From positions 1 to 64,000 of the forward strand of contig NZ_JACHJO010000002.1 in assembly GCF_014203695.1 (NCBI RefSeq): DNA of 64,000 bases, given 5' to 3'. The notes beneath the pieces were generated by a model. That model was not told where the DNA came from. It searched no databases and worked only from the letters and a program-made list of their open reading frames with translations. Shown here piece by piece: positions 7,870-16,699 of this stretch. Source of the stretch: Nocardiopsis algeriensis. GTDB lineage: Bacteria; Actinomycetota; Actinomycetes; Streptosporangiales; Streptosporangiaceae. Position numbers and translations under genes: made by a program. Position 1 is the stretch's first letter. Every line of letters begins with the position of its first letter.

Positions 7870-8336
7870 AGCCGCTGAACGGGCCCCTGGAAATCGGCGT
7901 GCGGGCGCTAGTGCTGCTCTCAGAGAGCCACCCCGATGCCCTGGACCTTGCCGAGATCGCACTCCTGGACTATGCCATGCTACACAGCGCAGAGTTTGAC
8001 GGGCCGCCTAGCTTGCACCCGGATCTACCTGCTCGCACAGGAGAGCTCGCTTTGAAGCGCACAATTTTCGAACAGGCACTTCTGGTCCTAATCCGCGCCG
8101 GTCTTGCTGAACTCGAAACTGGCGACAGGACTGGTTTGGTTTACCGGGCTACTGAACGTGGTCCGGCTTTTGTTGACATCCTCAGAGCTCCGTACGTCCT
8201 ACAGCTCCGCGAACGCGCGAAGTGGGCCGTCCACGAATGGGCTCCGAACACTAACGTACGTGTCGCCACTCACGCCTTGCTCACAACTCATCCTGCCTCC
8301 ATGAACAAACACCCGTCGGAGGGCCATCGTGAATAG
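7866..8336 (+). CDS. ABC-3C system middle component (MC2-like)
   Basis: Small 156-residue helical adaptor. It opens LNGPLEIGVRALVLLSESHP and continues LDLAEIALLDYAMLHSAEF, then PPSLHPDLPARTGELALKR. This matches my memory of the ABC-3C middle component 2 family (PFNSPLEIGLRAL, LDYLLLHSGD, PSLHPALPYRSGEL). It is thought to bridge the ATPase and the effector, and its fold resembles winged-helix proteins. It overlaps its neighbours on both sides: 4 bases with the effector and 8 with the ATPase GTG at 8329. That indicates translational coupling and a single transcript. Confidence 0.75.
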   Translation: MKPLNGPLEIGVRALVLLSESHPDALDLAEIALLDYAMLHSAEFDGPPSLHPDLPARTGELALKRTIFEQALLVLIRAGLAELETGDRTGLVYRATERGPAFVDILRAPYVLQLRERAKWAVHEWAPNTNVRVATHALLTTHPASMNKHPSEGHRE

Positions 8337-10161
8337 TCTCCAACTGGTCCACCTCACCTACGCCGGACCGGGCAAGCCGTCAGCACAAATCGTCTTCGGG
8401 CCCGAGCTGACTACGATTTACGGCGCCTCCGACACCGGGAAGACCTTCATCGTCAGGTCTATCGAGTACATGCTCGGCGGAGCCAAGCTGGAGATGGTTC
8501 CTGAGACCGAGGGGTACACCCAGATCCTCCTCGGCCTGCTGCTGCCCGACGGCAGCCCGCTGACCCTCGTCCGGCGTCCCGGCACTAACTCCACACATTT
8601 GCATCGCGAGGACATTCGCAGTCTGATCCAACGGCCACCTGACGCCATCGTGAACTCGGTGCATAACGCGCGCAGTAAGAACAGCCTCTCAGTCCATCTG
8701 ATGCGCGCCATGGGTTTAGACGAGGTTCTCATCCGCAAAAACGAAGCTGGCGGCACCCGTTCCCTCACGCTGACCGATCTGGTGCACCTGTCCGTGGTTA
8801 ATGAGGATCGCATGATCGCCATGCCCTCACCGGTCTTACGCACTGGCACCGCTACCACAAGGACCGCGGAGACGTCGGTCATGCGGTTCCTGCTAACCGG
8901 GGAGGGAGACTCTCCCACCGACGCTGGTCCGAATGCGGGGCAGCGGCGTGTAAATAAGGGACAGATCAACCTTTTGGACCAGCTTGTGATCGATCTATCC
9001 CAGAAACTTGAATCGGACGAGACCGAATGCGAGCTCAAGGACCGCCTGATGCGGATTAAAACCGCGATTAACACACAGAGCAGCGCTCTTCGCATAGCCG
9101 ACGACGGTCACCGGGAAGCGATACGCAAGCGTATGACGCACGCCCGCAAACTTGCTGAGTTAGACGAGCGATTGGCCGAGGTTAGCGATTTGCTGGGACG
9201 CTTCAGTCTGTTAGAAAACCAGTACCGCTCCGATCTCGAGCGTCTAGTGATGATCAACGAGGCTGGCAGTATCCTCGGCTACTTCCGCGTTGGCACTTGC
9301 GTCTTTTGCGGAGCAAAACCTGAGCACCAGCATCCCGGTCACAACCAGCATGAGACCACTCAACTCCACATTGCGGTTCAGGCGGAAGCCGAGAAGACGA
9401 CTGGCCTGCTCACTGATCTCCTGCCGACTATCGCAGACCTCGCCAGCGAGCAGGAAGAAGTCGCCCAGTCTTGGCAGACCACCAAAGACGACCTGGAGGC
9501 GCTGGACGAACTCATCACCGAAGCCGAGAGCCAGCTGGTACCGCTCAGAGAGGGGCTTCAAGAACTACTAGATGCACGATCTGCAGTTGAGCGAGGGCTG
9601 GAACTGCATGCGCGGATCGCAGAGCTTGAGGACAAACGCTCTCGCATCGATGGAGAGGGGGCGGTGCCTGCTACCCGACCTGCGGAGTACATCGGTGCTT
9701 CGGTCGTCAACGACTTCGACTCAGTTCTCCAACGCACCCTGAGCAATTGGGAAGTACCAGGGGTCGACAACGCCGGGTATGACCAATACAATGCCGAGGT
9801 CTGGGCCGGGGGCCGCACGCGCGCTAGCCGTGGCAAGGGTGTGCGATCCGTATTGCATTCAGCTTTCACCACCTCGCTAGCCCGCCACTGCATCGAACGA
9901 GACCTCCCCCATCTCGGCTTCGTGATTTTAGATTCCCCTGTGGTCACCTATCGCCAGCCGTTGAAAAGCACCCCGGAGGACCCCGACATACCCGACGTGC
10001 GAATCACATCCACCGTCGTGGAGCGCTTCTATGAGGACATGCTTGCCTTCCCCGGACAGGCCGTGATCATCGAGAACGGCGATCCGCCCCTCGGTGTCCT
10101 TTCTGAGGCCACCACCTACAGTTTCACCGCTGCCGACGGCCGCCCAGGATTTCTCCCGTGA
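8329..10161 (+). CDS. ABC-3C system ATPase (SMC/Rad50-like, with CxxC hook)
   Basis: ATPase of 610 residues with the split arrangement of SMC/Rad50-like ABC proteins. Walker A is GASDTGKT at about 28-35 and Walker B is LGFVILDSP near 530. A predicted coiled-coil middle (about 215-480) contains CVFCGAKPEHQH, a CxxC that may act as a zinc hook. SRGKGVRSVLHSAF, upstream of Walker B, replaces the usual ABC signature, as expected for the ABC-3C class. It probably senses an invader-linked nucleic acid structure and drives the nuclease effector. The GTG start overlaps the end of the middle component. The stop overlaps a short downstream ORF by GTGA. Confidence 0.8.
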   Translation: MNSLQLVHLTYAGPGKPSAQIVFGPELTTIYGASDTGKTFIVRSIEYMLGGAKLEMVPETEGYTQILLGLLLPDGSPLTLVRRPGTNSTHLHREDIRSLIQRPPDAIVNSVHNARSKNSLSVHLMRAMGLDEVLIRKNEAGGTRSLTLTDLVHLSVVNEDRMIAMPSPVLRTGTATTRTAETSVMRFLLTGEGDSPTDAGPNAGQRRVNKGQINLLDQLVIDLSQKLESDETECELKDRLMRIKTAINTQSSALRIADDGHREAIRKRMTHARKLAELDERLAEVSDLLGRFSLLENQYRSDLERLVMINEAGSILGYFRVGTCVFCGAKPEHQHPGHNQHETTQLHIAVQAEAEKTTGLLTDLLPTIADLASEQEEVAQSWQTTKDDLEALDELITEAESQLVPLREGLQELLDARSAVERGLELHARIAELEDKRSRIDGEGAVPATRPAEYIGASVVNDFDSVLQRTLSNWEVPGVDNAGYDQYNAEVWAGGRTRASRGKGVRSVLHSAFTTSLARHCIERDLPHLGFVILDSPVVTYRQPLKSTPEDPDIPDVRITSTVVERFYEDMLAFPGQAVIIENGDPPLGVLSEATTYSFTAADGRPGFLP

Positions 10162-10340
10162 GGCCTGTCGATGTTTTGTGCTGGAATGGTCCTATAGATG
10201 TCGAGCAACACTTCAACATGCGCGAGCCTGAATTCCTACTGACAGAAGCCACTTTCTTGTTCCGCCAGAGAAACCAAACCGAACTCTCCATGCCACCATG
10301 CGAGGCATCACTGAGCCACTCCGCAACACACATCCCGTAA
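10158..10340 (+). CDS. Hypothetical 60-residue ORF coupled to the ABC-3C ATPase
   Basis: A GTG at 10158 overlaps the ATPase stop (GTGA) and opens a 60-residue frame (MRPVDVLCWNGPIDVEQHFN...). It ends before the IS debris. There is no recognisable domain and no separate ribosome site. The overlap is the only positive sign and could be chance. Confidence 0.25.
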   Translation: MRPVDVLCWNGPIDVEQHFNMREPEFLLTEATFLFRQRNQTELSMPPCEASLSHSATHIP

Positions 10341-10443
10341 TTGGCATCCGAAGTGGGGCACTCACCTCTGGAGCGCTTAGGGCGTATTCTGTGGATCTTG
10401 AGTCTCGGGTCTGTGGCTCTCAACGCCGGTGTACAACCGTTAT

Positions 10444-10509
10444 ATGAAACGCAGATTCGAGCTCACTGACCAAGAGTGGAATTTGGTCCGCCCCCTGCTA
10501 ATCCCATGA
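10444..10509 (+). pseudogene. IS5-type transposase N-terminal fragment
   Basis: The ATG at 10444 gives MKRRFELTDQEWNLVRPLLIP then a stop. LTDxEWxLVxPLLP is the hallmark start of IS5-family (DUF4096) transposases. Only 21 residues remain. The surrounding 10341-10613 holds nothing else I can support. Confidence 0.6.
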
Positions 10510-10613
10510 AGCCTCAGCACAGAGGCTGCTGGCGTGATCACAGCCAGGTAAGGTGCCCCGAGGTTTCCGGGCAGGGACCAAATAACATGGACCCGTAAGG
10601 AAACGGGGAAAAT

Positions 10614-10860
10614 ATGGCCAGGCAAAGCAAGTGCTCACCAGAGTTCCACGAGGAAGCGGTCCATGGTAATCGAGATACAGAAGCCGATCGCCCAGGTCGC
10701 GAAAGACCTCGGCATCAACTCCGAAACACTCCGCAATTGGGTTCGGCGGCACAAGCGGGACCACCCGCGCGGTCCGGGACCTACCCGAACGGGCCCTGCT
10801 GTTCTTCAGGATCGGTTACGAACCCGAACCATCGGGAACTTGAACGAGCCCTGTCAGTAG
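10614..10860 (+). pseudogene. IS3-family OrfA, frameshifted
   Basis: The ATG at 10614 reads MARQSKCSPEFHEEAV. The homologous frame then continues one register over from about 10663 as MVIEIQKPIAQVAKDLGI and NSETLRNWVRRHKRDHP, a standard IS3 OrfA HTH. The break at about 10660 is a single-base frameshift. The leucine zipper and OrfB are missing. It abuts the end of the AbiE toxin gene two bases away. Confidence 0.75.
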
Positions 10861-10861
10861 G

Positions 10862-11767
10862 TCAGTCTGACCAACCAGTCTCAGGCAACCAGCGACCGCG
10901 GTCGCGCGACCCGTTCAAGAGCGGGTTCATGCAAGCCCCCACGTGCTCGAGTGCAGCCTCCATAGTGTGAAGTGCCGTGTCGATCTTGGTCTTGCGAGCA
11001 TATGACCTGTAACCGATTGGCCACTGTGGCCCTGGCGGCACCATCTGCTCAGGTAGTCGCATCCCTCGGCGCTTGCTCTCCGATTGCAACGACCGAGAGA
11101 TGGGTTCGGCCTCAAGCTCGCATGTAGACACGATGAGTGCCAGGTCTACCAGGTCGCGGTACCGCGACGAGGTACTCTGCAGATCACCGTAGAGCTCGTA
11201 CATTGCGCAAACCTTGTCCGCCACCTGGTCCGCCAGGGGGTACACCACAATTTCGGGAAGCTTGGCCAGTCCGGGGATTTCAACGACGGGTGCGGGTTGG
11301 ATCCGCTCAGGCGCAGCCAGCAGGTGCAGCTCGCGCGCAAGATCGATGGGGAAGCCGCTGTATTTGGCACCGATATAGGCGGTGACGCTGATCTCGACAA
11401 CTGGATTCGTGCGGCTATAAGAGATCCCGTCCTCGATCACAAACGTGAGATGATCACCCTCACGCGGAGCTGTGAGCGCTCGTAGCTCAGCGACCGCCGC
11501 ATCTGGTGACAGATCCCCAAGATGAAGTAGATCTAGGTCCTTGGAGAAACGCGCCTCAGCAAGCCGCATCAGCAGGCTCGCGCCGCCCTTGAGTACCCAA
11601 TGGCCATGGGGCTCAGAAAAGATCAGCGCGAGGAACCGCTGGAACAGGAACTCTCGTCGTAGCTGCTCGAGCAACCGACCGCGAGTTTTGGCCTCACTCT
11701 TCAGCCGATCCTCGAGCGCCCTGCGGAACGCGTTCGTCGTGACGTACTGCGGCGACCCATTGACCAT
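10862..11767 (-). CDS. abiEii: AbiEii-type nucleotidyltransferase toxin (type IV TA)
   Basis: Toxin of an AbiE-type toxin-antitoxin pair, 301 residues, DNA polymerase beta-like nucleotidyltransferase fold. Visible motifs are WVLKGGASLLMRL (the GG-S/T motif), RFSKDLDLL (metal-binding DxD-type) and VADKVCAMYELYGDL with RYRDLVDLALI (helical C-lobe). AbiEii proteins block growth by acting on nucleotides or tRNA and, with AbiEi, abort phage infection; the substrate here is inferred only from family. It lies 9 bases after the antitoxin gene in the same operon. Its end almost touches an IS3 remnant, yet the frame looks intact. Confidence 0.85.
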   Translation of the reverse strand: MVNGSPQYVTTNAFRRALEDRLKSEAKTRGRLLEQLRREFLFQRFLALIFSEPHGHWVLKGGASLLMRLAEARFSKDLDLLHLGDLSPDAAVAELRALTAPREGDHLTFVIEDGISYSRTNPVVEISVTAYIGAKYSGFPIDLARELHLLAAPERIQPAPVVEIPGLAKLPEIVVYPLADQVADKVCAMYELYGDLQSTSSRYRDLVDLALIVSTCELEAEPISRSLQSESKRRGMRLPEQMVPPGPQWPIGYRSYARKTKIDTALHTMEAALEHVGACMNPLLNGSRDRGRWLPETGWSD

Positions 11768-11776
11768 GCTTTCTTA

Positions 11777-12775
11777 CTATCCATCCTCGGTAGCGCGCGG
11801 CTCGACCTCAGGCAGCGGGGTCCCAGGAGCCCGAACGGCCTCACTGACGGTACGGGCGAGCCGGGATACTTCGGCCACCTCCGCGTACTGCTTCGCGAGA
11901 CACTGCATACCTGGGGACTCCAGGTGGCGCGCGAGCTCGGCCATGGCCTTCATCGCTGGTGAATTCGCGACCTGCTCGCTGATCCGGGCATCCGATGTGA
12001 TCGCACGCTGAATGGAGGCGATCTGTTCACTGAGCTGCTGCAGTTGCATCTGCTCGTCTGAATGCCACCGAACCCGAGACTCGTCAACGTTGTCGAGCGC
12101 CCGAGCCCTCGTGAGCTCGACCGCGCGCTCGATCGGTTCAGAGATGCCGGACTCCTGGAGAAGACGAGAGAGAAGAGCCTTGCCATCGCCCATCCGCGCG
12201 CCGTAGTGGTGGGCGTAGTGCCGGAGCACGTCAATGAGCTGCTGGTCGTCGACCTGCTGTCGAGTGAGCGCATCACGCACAACACTGGCGAGGTGGCCGC
12301 CATCGACACGCGCAGCTGCAAGGTCGGCCACCGTTCGGACAACCGATGTCACCGGAAGCCCATCGATCGCTATCCACTCTTCCTTTCTGACCTGGCCACG
12401 GTGAATGCGAATGTCGGGCCGCCGTGTCTGCTTGCGCTCTCCGCTGGTGAATTCGTACTGATCTGCTTCCAGGTCCCCGAGCTCGTGGATCGCTGCCGCA
12501 GATCGGTGTGACACCACGGCTGGCGCATCGTCAAGAAGACGTTCTCTGGCCCGGCGGGCAGGGTTGAGGGCAAGCCAGGCCGCACGGAGGCCGTCAAGCG
12601 GCGAGGGTGGAGCCCCCGTCACGCGGTAGACGCCGTGCATCATGCGCTCGAGGGCACCCTGGTTGGCGAGTCGTGCGACCGCTTGAGGAGACACACCCAG
12701 GGAACGGGCCTGCGCAGTCGTCACAAGGCCCCACTGCTCGGCCGCAAGGTCAGCAAGATCGAGGGCAGCAGACAT
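11777..12775 (-). CDS. abiEi: AbiEi-type antitoxin / autorepressor (type IV TA)
   Basis: Antitoxin of 332 residues with an N-terminal winged-helix domain (WGLVTTAQARSLGVSPQAVA, RLANQGALERMMHGVYRVTG), the AbiEi antitoxin motif. A larger helical domain follows (SHRSAAAIHELGDL, DIRIHRGQV, GLPVTSVVRTVADLAA). AbiEi binds operator repeats to repress the operon and neutralises AbiEii without stable contact, hence type IV. I chose the ATG at 12775 because GGAGGAGG lies just before it; an upstream ATG at 12799 lacks a ribosome site. The tail past about residue 230 is longer than in the minimal family. A TTGCAGCA/TGCTGCAA dyad sits upstream. Confidence 0.85.
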   Translation of the reverse strand: MSAALDLADLAAEQWGLVTTAQARSLGVSPQAVARLANQGALERMMHGVYRVTGAPPSPLDGLRAAWLALNPARRARERLLDDAPAVVSHRSAAAIHELGDLEADQYEFTSGERKQTRRPDIRIHRGQVRKEEWIAIDGLPVTSVVRTVADLAAARVDGGHLASVVRDALTRQQVDDQQLIDVLRHYAHHYGARMGDGKALLSRLLQESGISEPIERAVELTRARALDNVDESRVRWHSDEQMQLQQLSEQIASIQRAITSDARISEQVANSPAMKAMAELARHLESPGMQCLAKQYAEVAEVSRLARTVSEAVRAPGTPLPEVEPRATEDG

Positions 12776-12792
12776 CTTTCCTCCTCCCAGGT

Positions 12793-12829
12793 GCTGCAAT
12801 ACTACATCACAGCCTTACTTTTGCAGCAG
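12793..12829. promoter_or_regulatory. Candidate AbiEi operator (8-bp dyad, 21-bp spacer)
   Basis: TGCTGCAA (12793-12800) and TTGCAGCA (12822-12829) form a perfect inverted repeat 18-54 bases before the AbiEi start. Known AbiEi antitoxins repress their own promoter by binding inverted repeats at such a position, so this is the likely autoregulatory site. Confidence 0.55.
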
Positions 12830-12842
12830 CAAAGAGGATAGA

Positions 12843-13237
12843 TGGGTTAGGCGTACAGACTTACACAGTGCGTGACTCGCGTGGGCATCGACCGGTGACA
12901 AGTACAGCCAAAGGCAGTCAGGACCGGCATCACATGTGTTGCCGTACAACTCTGCTCAACGAGAACGACCTCACGTTCAAAACCTGGACCGGGAGGTCTT
13001 TGGTCCGACGGCCCCGAATTCGAAGCTGCCGAGCGCGCCGCAAAACCTCAGCAGAGAGGACGCGCCAGGAACTGGAACGAAGCCCTCACCACACTCCAAG
13101 CCCCAGACGTTCCCCGGCTCCTCCCCGGTGCAAGGTCTGGCTTTTCCCGACCGGAGCTGGCACACCTCGATCGGGCAGGCGAACAGCACAGCCCGGATCA
13201 GCGAGGGACGCAGATCCGGGCTGCTGCCGCCCAGATA
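12843..13237. other. Intergenic stretch without a supportable gene
   Basis: Several overlapping plus-strand frames are open here, but none has a ribosome site, a recognisable motif or a clear codon bias. It may contain decayed coding DNA between the AbiE operon and the next gene. Confidence 0.5.
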
Positions 13238-14836
13238 TCAGTCCTTCACCGCGGCAGGGTCCATTCGTGCCAGAAGCATCGACAGCCCTTCCCTCGTGCC
13301 GGTGTGCGGCTCCTCGGACTCGGCCAGGCGGAGCACGGACACCGCCTCCGCCGACAGGGAGACGTCCGGCCACGCTTCCAGTGCGGCGACCGCTGCCGAA
13401 CGGGCCCCGATGCAGCGGTTGCGCAGACCCGCGCGGATGAGCGGCCAGCCCGATCCCGGAGCATGGACCAGGCCCCGCAGGACGCTCTCCAAGGCCAGAT
13501 CGTTCTCGTAACCGGGCCCCACCGACGACACCTCGGAAGGCCCCGTCGACAACTCGTCGACCGGTAACACAGCGCCGGCCAGTTCCACGAGCTCGTTCAC
13601 CCGCTCAGGGCCTGCCCAGCGGAAGGCCCGGTACCAGGAGAGGAAGTCCTGGGGCACGGTGCTCAGGCGTCGGAGGACGGCGTCGAACGGACGCATTCCC
13701 AAGCGGTCTGCTGCTGCCAACGCGACATGGAAATCCTTGTCCTCAGGATCGTCCAGGTGCGCATGGACCTGTGCCTTCCATTCGGGACGCTCGAGTACCC
13801 GTTCGAACCGTCGGCCGAGCTCGACGACCTCGCCGGCCGGAACCCCCAGCCTGTCAGGGCCGCCGAGCAGATGATTCCGAATGACCACCAGATCGCTGAA
13901 GCGTCCCAGTACAGCAGGCGCGTCGCTGATCAGCTCGGCGTAGCGTTCCAGGGCGGCGAACGCGTCCGGGTAGTCGGCCAGCCCTTCGGCCGGGCCGCCC
14001 TCGGACAGGATCATGGCGCTGAGGATGCCGCCCGCCCCGTCGAGCAGTGCGTCGTCCACCTCCCCCGGGGCTCCGCCACCGGCAAGGGCGTCCAGCAGCC
14101 TGCCGTTCACCGCGGCGAAATGGGCGAGGTATTCGTCCATGATCCCGCTGCGGAACCCCTCGCGCAGCAGCCAGGCCAGGATGGTGGGGTCGGTGGTGCC
14201 CTCCAACCGCTTCACCGCGTGGATGCGGCCCCATCCTGTGGCCCGTCGGGCGAGACGGAACAGATCCGGTTCTGGGTCGGGTACGGAGCGCCACAGCGCG
14301 ACAGCCGCATAAAGGGTGAACTCGTCCAGTGTTCCGAGCAGGACGAAGAGCTCGCGTTCGCGTTCGTCTCCACACAGGCCCAGCAGCCCGAGCGCGATCT
14401 TGATCGCGTTGCGGTGGGTGCCGTTCTCAAGCACCCACCGGAAGAGCGTCCGCGCACGTCGACGGGGCACTTTGCGTGCGGCGAGTGGTTCGAGGAGATC
14501 GTCGACGACCGTCAGGGCGTCGGTATCGGCGAGCGCGTCGTGGAAACGCTGTGCAGCAGCGATGTCGGGAGGCCCCTCGACGGTTCGGGAGATGATCTCG
14601 GCCAGGGCGTCTGCCTGTTCCGTATCCGCGTTGACCCCGAAGTGGTGGATGCGGACCCCGTCGAGGACGACGCTGTGCACCATGTCGTTGGCCCAGCCGG
14701 GAGGATCATCGGGAAAGGGTCGACCATCATTGGGCCACGGGGGCTCGCCGTGCTCGGCGAAAAGGGAGGTGATGTGTTGAAAGAAAGTGGATCGTCCGTC
14801 GGCGGGGGCGCCGAGGGTCCACTCGAGGGCGCTCAA
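13238..14836 (-). CDS. Uncharacterised conserved actinobacterial protein (HEAT-like helical)
   Basis: Protein of 532 residues, probably cytosolic: no signal peptide or TM segment is seen. It is mostly predicted helix with repeated short hydrophobic helices (ALGLLGLCGDERERELFVL, ILAWLLREGF, VNELVELAGAVLPVDEL, AAVAALEAWPDVSLS). This suggests an alpha-solenoid. The N-terminal portion (MSALEWTLGAPADGRSTFFQH) and GWANDMVHSVVLDGVRIHH look like a separate small domain. I do not recognise a catalytic motif. It is monocistronic, flanked by empty or IS-derived DNA on both sides, and shows no frameshift. Function unknown; the frame is supported by consistent third-position GC. Confidence 0.7.
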   Translation of the reverse strand: MSALEWTLGAPADGRSTFFQHITSLFAEHGEPPWPNDGRPFPDDPPGWANDMVHSVVLDGVRIHHFGVNADTEQADALAEIISRTVEGPPDIAAAQRFHDALADTDALTVVDDLLEPLAARKVPRRRARTLFRWVLENGTHRNAIKIALGLLGLCGDERERELFVLLGTLDEFTLYAAVALWRSVPDPEPDLFRLARRATGWGRIHAVKRLEGTTDPTILAWLLREGFRSGIMDEYLAHFAAVNGRLLDALAGGGAPGEVDDALLDGAGGILSAMILSEGGPAEGLADYPDAFAALERYAELISDAPAVLGRFSDLVVIRNHLLGGPDRLGVPAGEVVELGRRFERVLERPEWKAQVHAHLDDPEDKDFHVALAAADRLGMRPFDAVLRRLSTVPQDFLSWYRAFRWAGPERVNELVELAGAVLPVDELSTGPSEVSSVGPGYENDLALESVLRGLVHAPGSGWPLIRAGLRNRCIGARSAAVAALEAWPDVSLSAEAVSVLRLAESEEPHTGTREGLSMLLARMDPAAVKD

Positions 14837-14930
14837 AGGCCCGGGCGGAGGCCGCCCTTCCGTGCAAGGTTCATCATCATGGCCGCAAGGATGGCGTATT
14901 CCGCTCTCAGGTGCAAGGCCGAATCAGCTG

Positions 14931-15020
14931 GTCTTCCACGACCGGCAACGCCGGCACTCAGCGATCGGGGAGCTGACACCCGTAGAGTTCGAGGACAAAC
15001 AGCCGGGCACTGTGGCCTGA
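14931..15020 (+). pseudogene. IS3-family OrfB C-terminal fragment
   Basis: The frame reads VFHDRQRRHSAIGELTPVEFE, followed by DKQPGTVA and a stop. This is the conserved tail of IS3 OrfB transposases (YN-RRHSALGYLSPxEYE). The next 30 bases (GATCCAGAAACACGG ... GACCCGGCACGAGACA) resemble the IS end at 770-787 (CCCGGCACGAAACA) and probably mark the right terminus. The rest of 14837-15325 has no gene I can support. Confidence 0.65.
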
Positions 15021-15325
15021 GGATCCAGAAACACGGCTCCATCAGACCCGGCACGAGACAGATACCGCTGACCGGGCACGGGACTGCGGAGCATCACCGC
15101 CGTCCCGTGGCCGGCAAGAACCTTGCGCGCTGCCGTCGGACGCCCTCAAGGCCGATGCGGGCCCCGTTCATGCTCTGCGGTCCCGTACCGAGGCACCCCG
15201 GGCGACATCGCCCGACTCCGGACTTCTCATCCGACGGTCGCAGGTCCGAGCATCGCGGTATGACACTGCCCTGCCCTCCCAGCGGTCGAGAGTGACAGCA
15301 GCAGCAAGATCACCGGGAGGAACAC

Positions 15326-15514
15326 TCAGCAGAGGTCGTTGCGGGCGCTGTTGAGGAAGGTTTGCCACTCGGAGGCGGGGAAGACCAGCATGCCCAGATC
15401 GCGGTGCTTGGTGTCGCGCACCGCGGTCCCACCTACCAGGTCAGCCACCTCGACGCAGTCGGACGAGGTTCCGCTGTAGCTGGACTTGTGCCAGTTGGCT
15501 GCGTGCGGCCTCAT
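15326..15514 (-). CDS. DUF397 domain protein
   Basis: A 62-residue protein with the whole DUF397 domain: ANWHKSSYSGTSSDCVEVAD, then AVRDTKHRDLGMLVF and ASEWQTFLNSAR. DUF397 proteins are encoded in actinomycetes directly behind XRE/DUF5753 regulators and take part in developmental or antibiotic control, possibly as partners of the regulator. The start is the ATG at 15514 behind GGAGGGG. It overlaps the stop of the XRE gene (ATGA), so the pair is translationally coupled. A longer frame upstream is only an extension into the XRE gene. Confidence 0.9.
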   Translation of the reverse strand: MRPHAANWHKSSYSGTSSDCVEVADLVGGTAVRDTKHRDLGMLVFPASEWQTFLNSARNDLC

Positions 15515-16371
15515 AACCCCTCCTTCTCCAAGACCTTGGCAGTGCGCTCCAGAAACTCGACCGTTTGCGCAGGACGCCAGGCGTCCGCAAGGAGACGTTC
15601 GAACACGTCGGCGTGCCTGTCCAAAGCGTCTTGATTGTCCCAAAAAAGACTTGTGCCGTCAGCGACGGTAACCAGAACCGACAGCTCATCCAACGTGAGC
15701 AGGGTGAACTTGCCGATCTCCAGAGCTGCGTGAGCTCCTGCCTCGAAAGGCAGGACCTGGAGAGTCACGTTCCTCTGCTCCGCCAACTGGGTGAGGTGTC
15801 GGATCTGCTCGATCATCAGCCTAGAGCCTCCGACAATGGTGCGGATCGCTGCTTCGCTGACGATTGCCCAGAGATGCGCGCCGTTCTTCTGCCAAGCCGC
15901 TTGCCTGGTCAAACGGATCTTGACACCTGCGTCAACCTCCTCCGGCGGTGCACTGGGCATAGTGCCTCTGAACAGAGCCCGTACGTAGCCCTCGGTCTGC
16001 ATGAGCCCGGGTATGAGAACGGGCTCGTAGGTGCGGATCCGGCGTGAGGCGCTCTCAAGTCCGATGTATGTGCCGTAGTCGTCAGCGACACCGCTGGACT
16101 GCCACCAGCCTGATGAGCGTGCTTCCCTACGCATGTGGAGAAGCCGTTGGACGGCCCCCGCATCCAGCCCGTAGTACTCCAGCAGTCGCTCCAGGCTGCC
16201 TGGTCCTGGGATCACCCCCTCGACGCCTGGCGTCTCCCATCGAGACACGGTGGAGATGTTGACCTTGATAGCTCGTGCTACCTCGGAAAGCTTCCTATCT
16301 CCACGCAACTTGCGCAGGTCGGTAGCAAGTTGCCATTGGGCGACAGTGGGGCTCATTGTCATGCAGTCCAT
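15511..16371 (-). CDS. XRE-family regulator with DUF5753 domain
   Basis: Transcription factor of 286 residues. The HTH at about 12-60 reads LATDLRKLRGDRKLSEVARA, then IKVNISTVSRWETPGVEG. The DUF5753 domain at about 100-280 contains YEPVLIPGLMQTEGYVRALF, RQAAWQ, LWAIVSEAAIRTIVGG, VTLQVLPFEAGAHAA, TSLFWDNQDALDRHADVFE. This is the standard partner of DUF397 proteins. The ATG at 16371 follows AGAGG; ATGs at 16362 and 16356 are alternatives and the upstream extension has no coding character. Together with the HATPase gene at 17211 this forms a typical actinomycete signalling cluster. Confidence 0.88.
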   Translation of the reverse strand: MDCMTMSPTVAQWQLATDLRKLRGDRKLSEVARAIKVNISTVSRWETPGVEGVIPGPGSLERLLEYYGLDAGAVQRLLHMRREARSSGWWQSSGVADDYGTYIGLESASRRIRTYEPVLIPGLMQTEGYVRALFRGTMPSAPPEEVDAGVKIRLTRQAAWQKNGAHLWAIVSEAAIRTIVGGSRLMIEQIRHLTQLAEQRNVTLQVLPFEAGAHAALEIGKFTLLTLDELSVLVTVADGTSLFWDNQDALDRHADVFERLLADAWRPAQTVEFLERTAKVLEKEGL

Positions 16372-16699
16372 ACTGCCTCTGGCTTCGACCTCAGCCAAAT
16401 TTTTGGGGAATTTGTATATGCGGATTGCATCTGCGGGTTTCATCGTCTCTAATGTAACCAGGGCCTCACCCGCGCACGGTGGGAGGAGGGACTCGTGCTG
16501 AGGAGACGTCATGGCTGGTAGTCGTGGGAGAGCAGCCGTCGGCTTGGGGGCGAGCTGGAAAGGGCTGGGCGCCATCCCGTGGCGAACACGGAAGCGACAG
16601 GACCTCTCTCCTGTCCTCCTCCCAGGTAGCGCCGGCACCACGCTGATGCCGCACCAGCAGGACGAATCAGGAGAGAGCAACCCCGGGCACCACCTCTCA

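Noticed and set aside
12936..13567. Plus-strand frames covering the region upstream of the solenoid protein
   Set aside because: No ribosome site or motif; partly antisense to the 13238-14836 gene.
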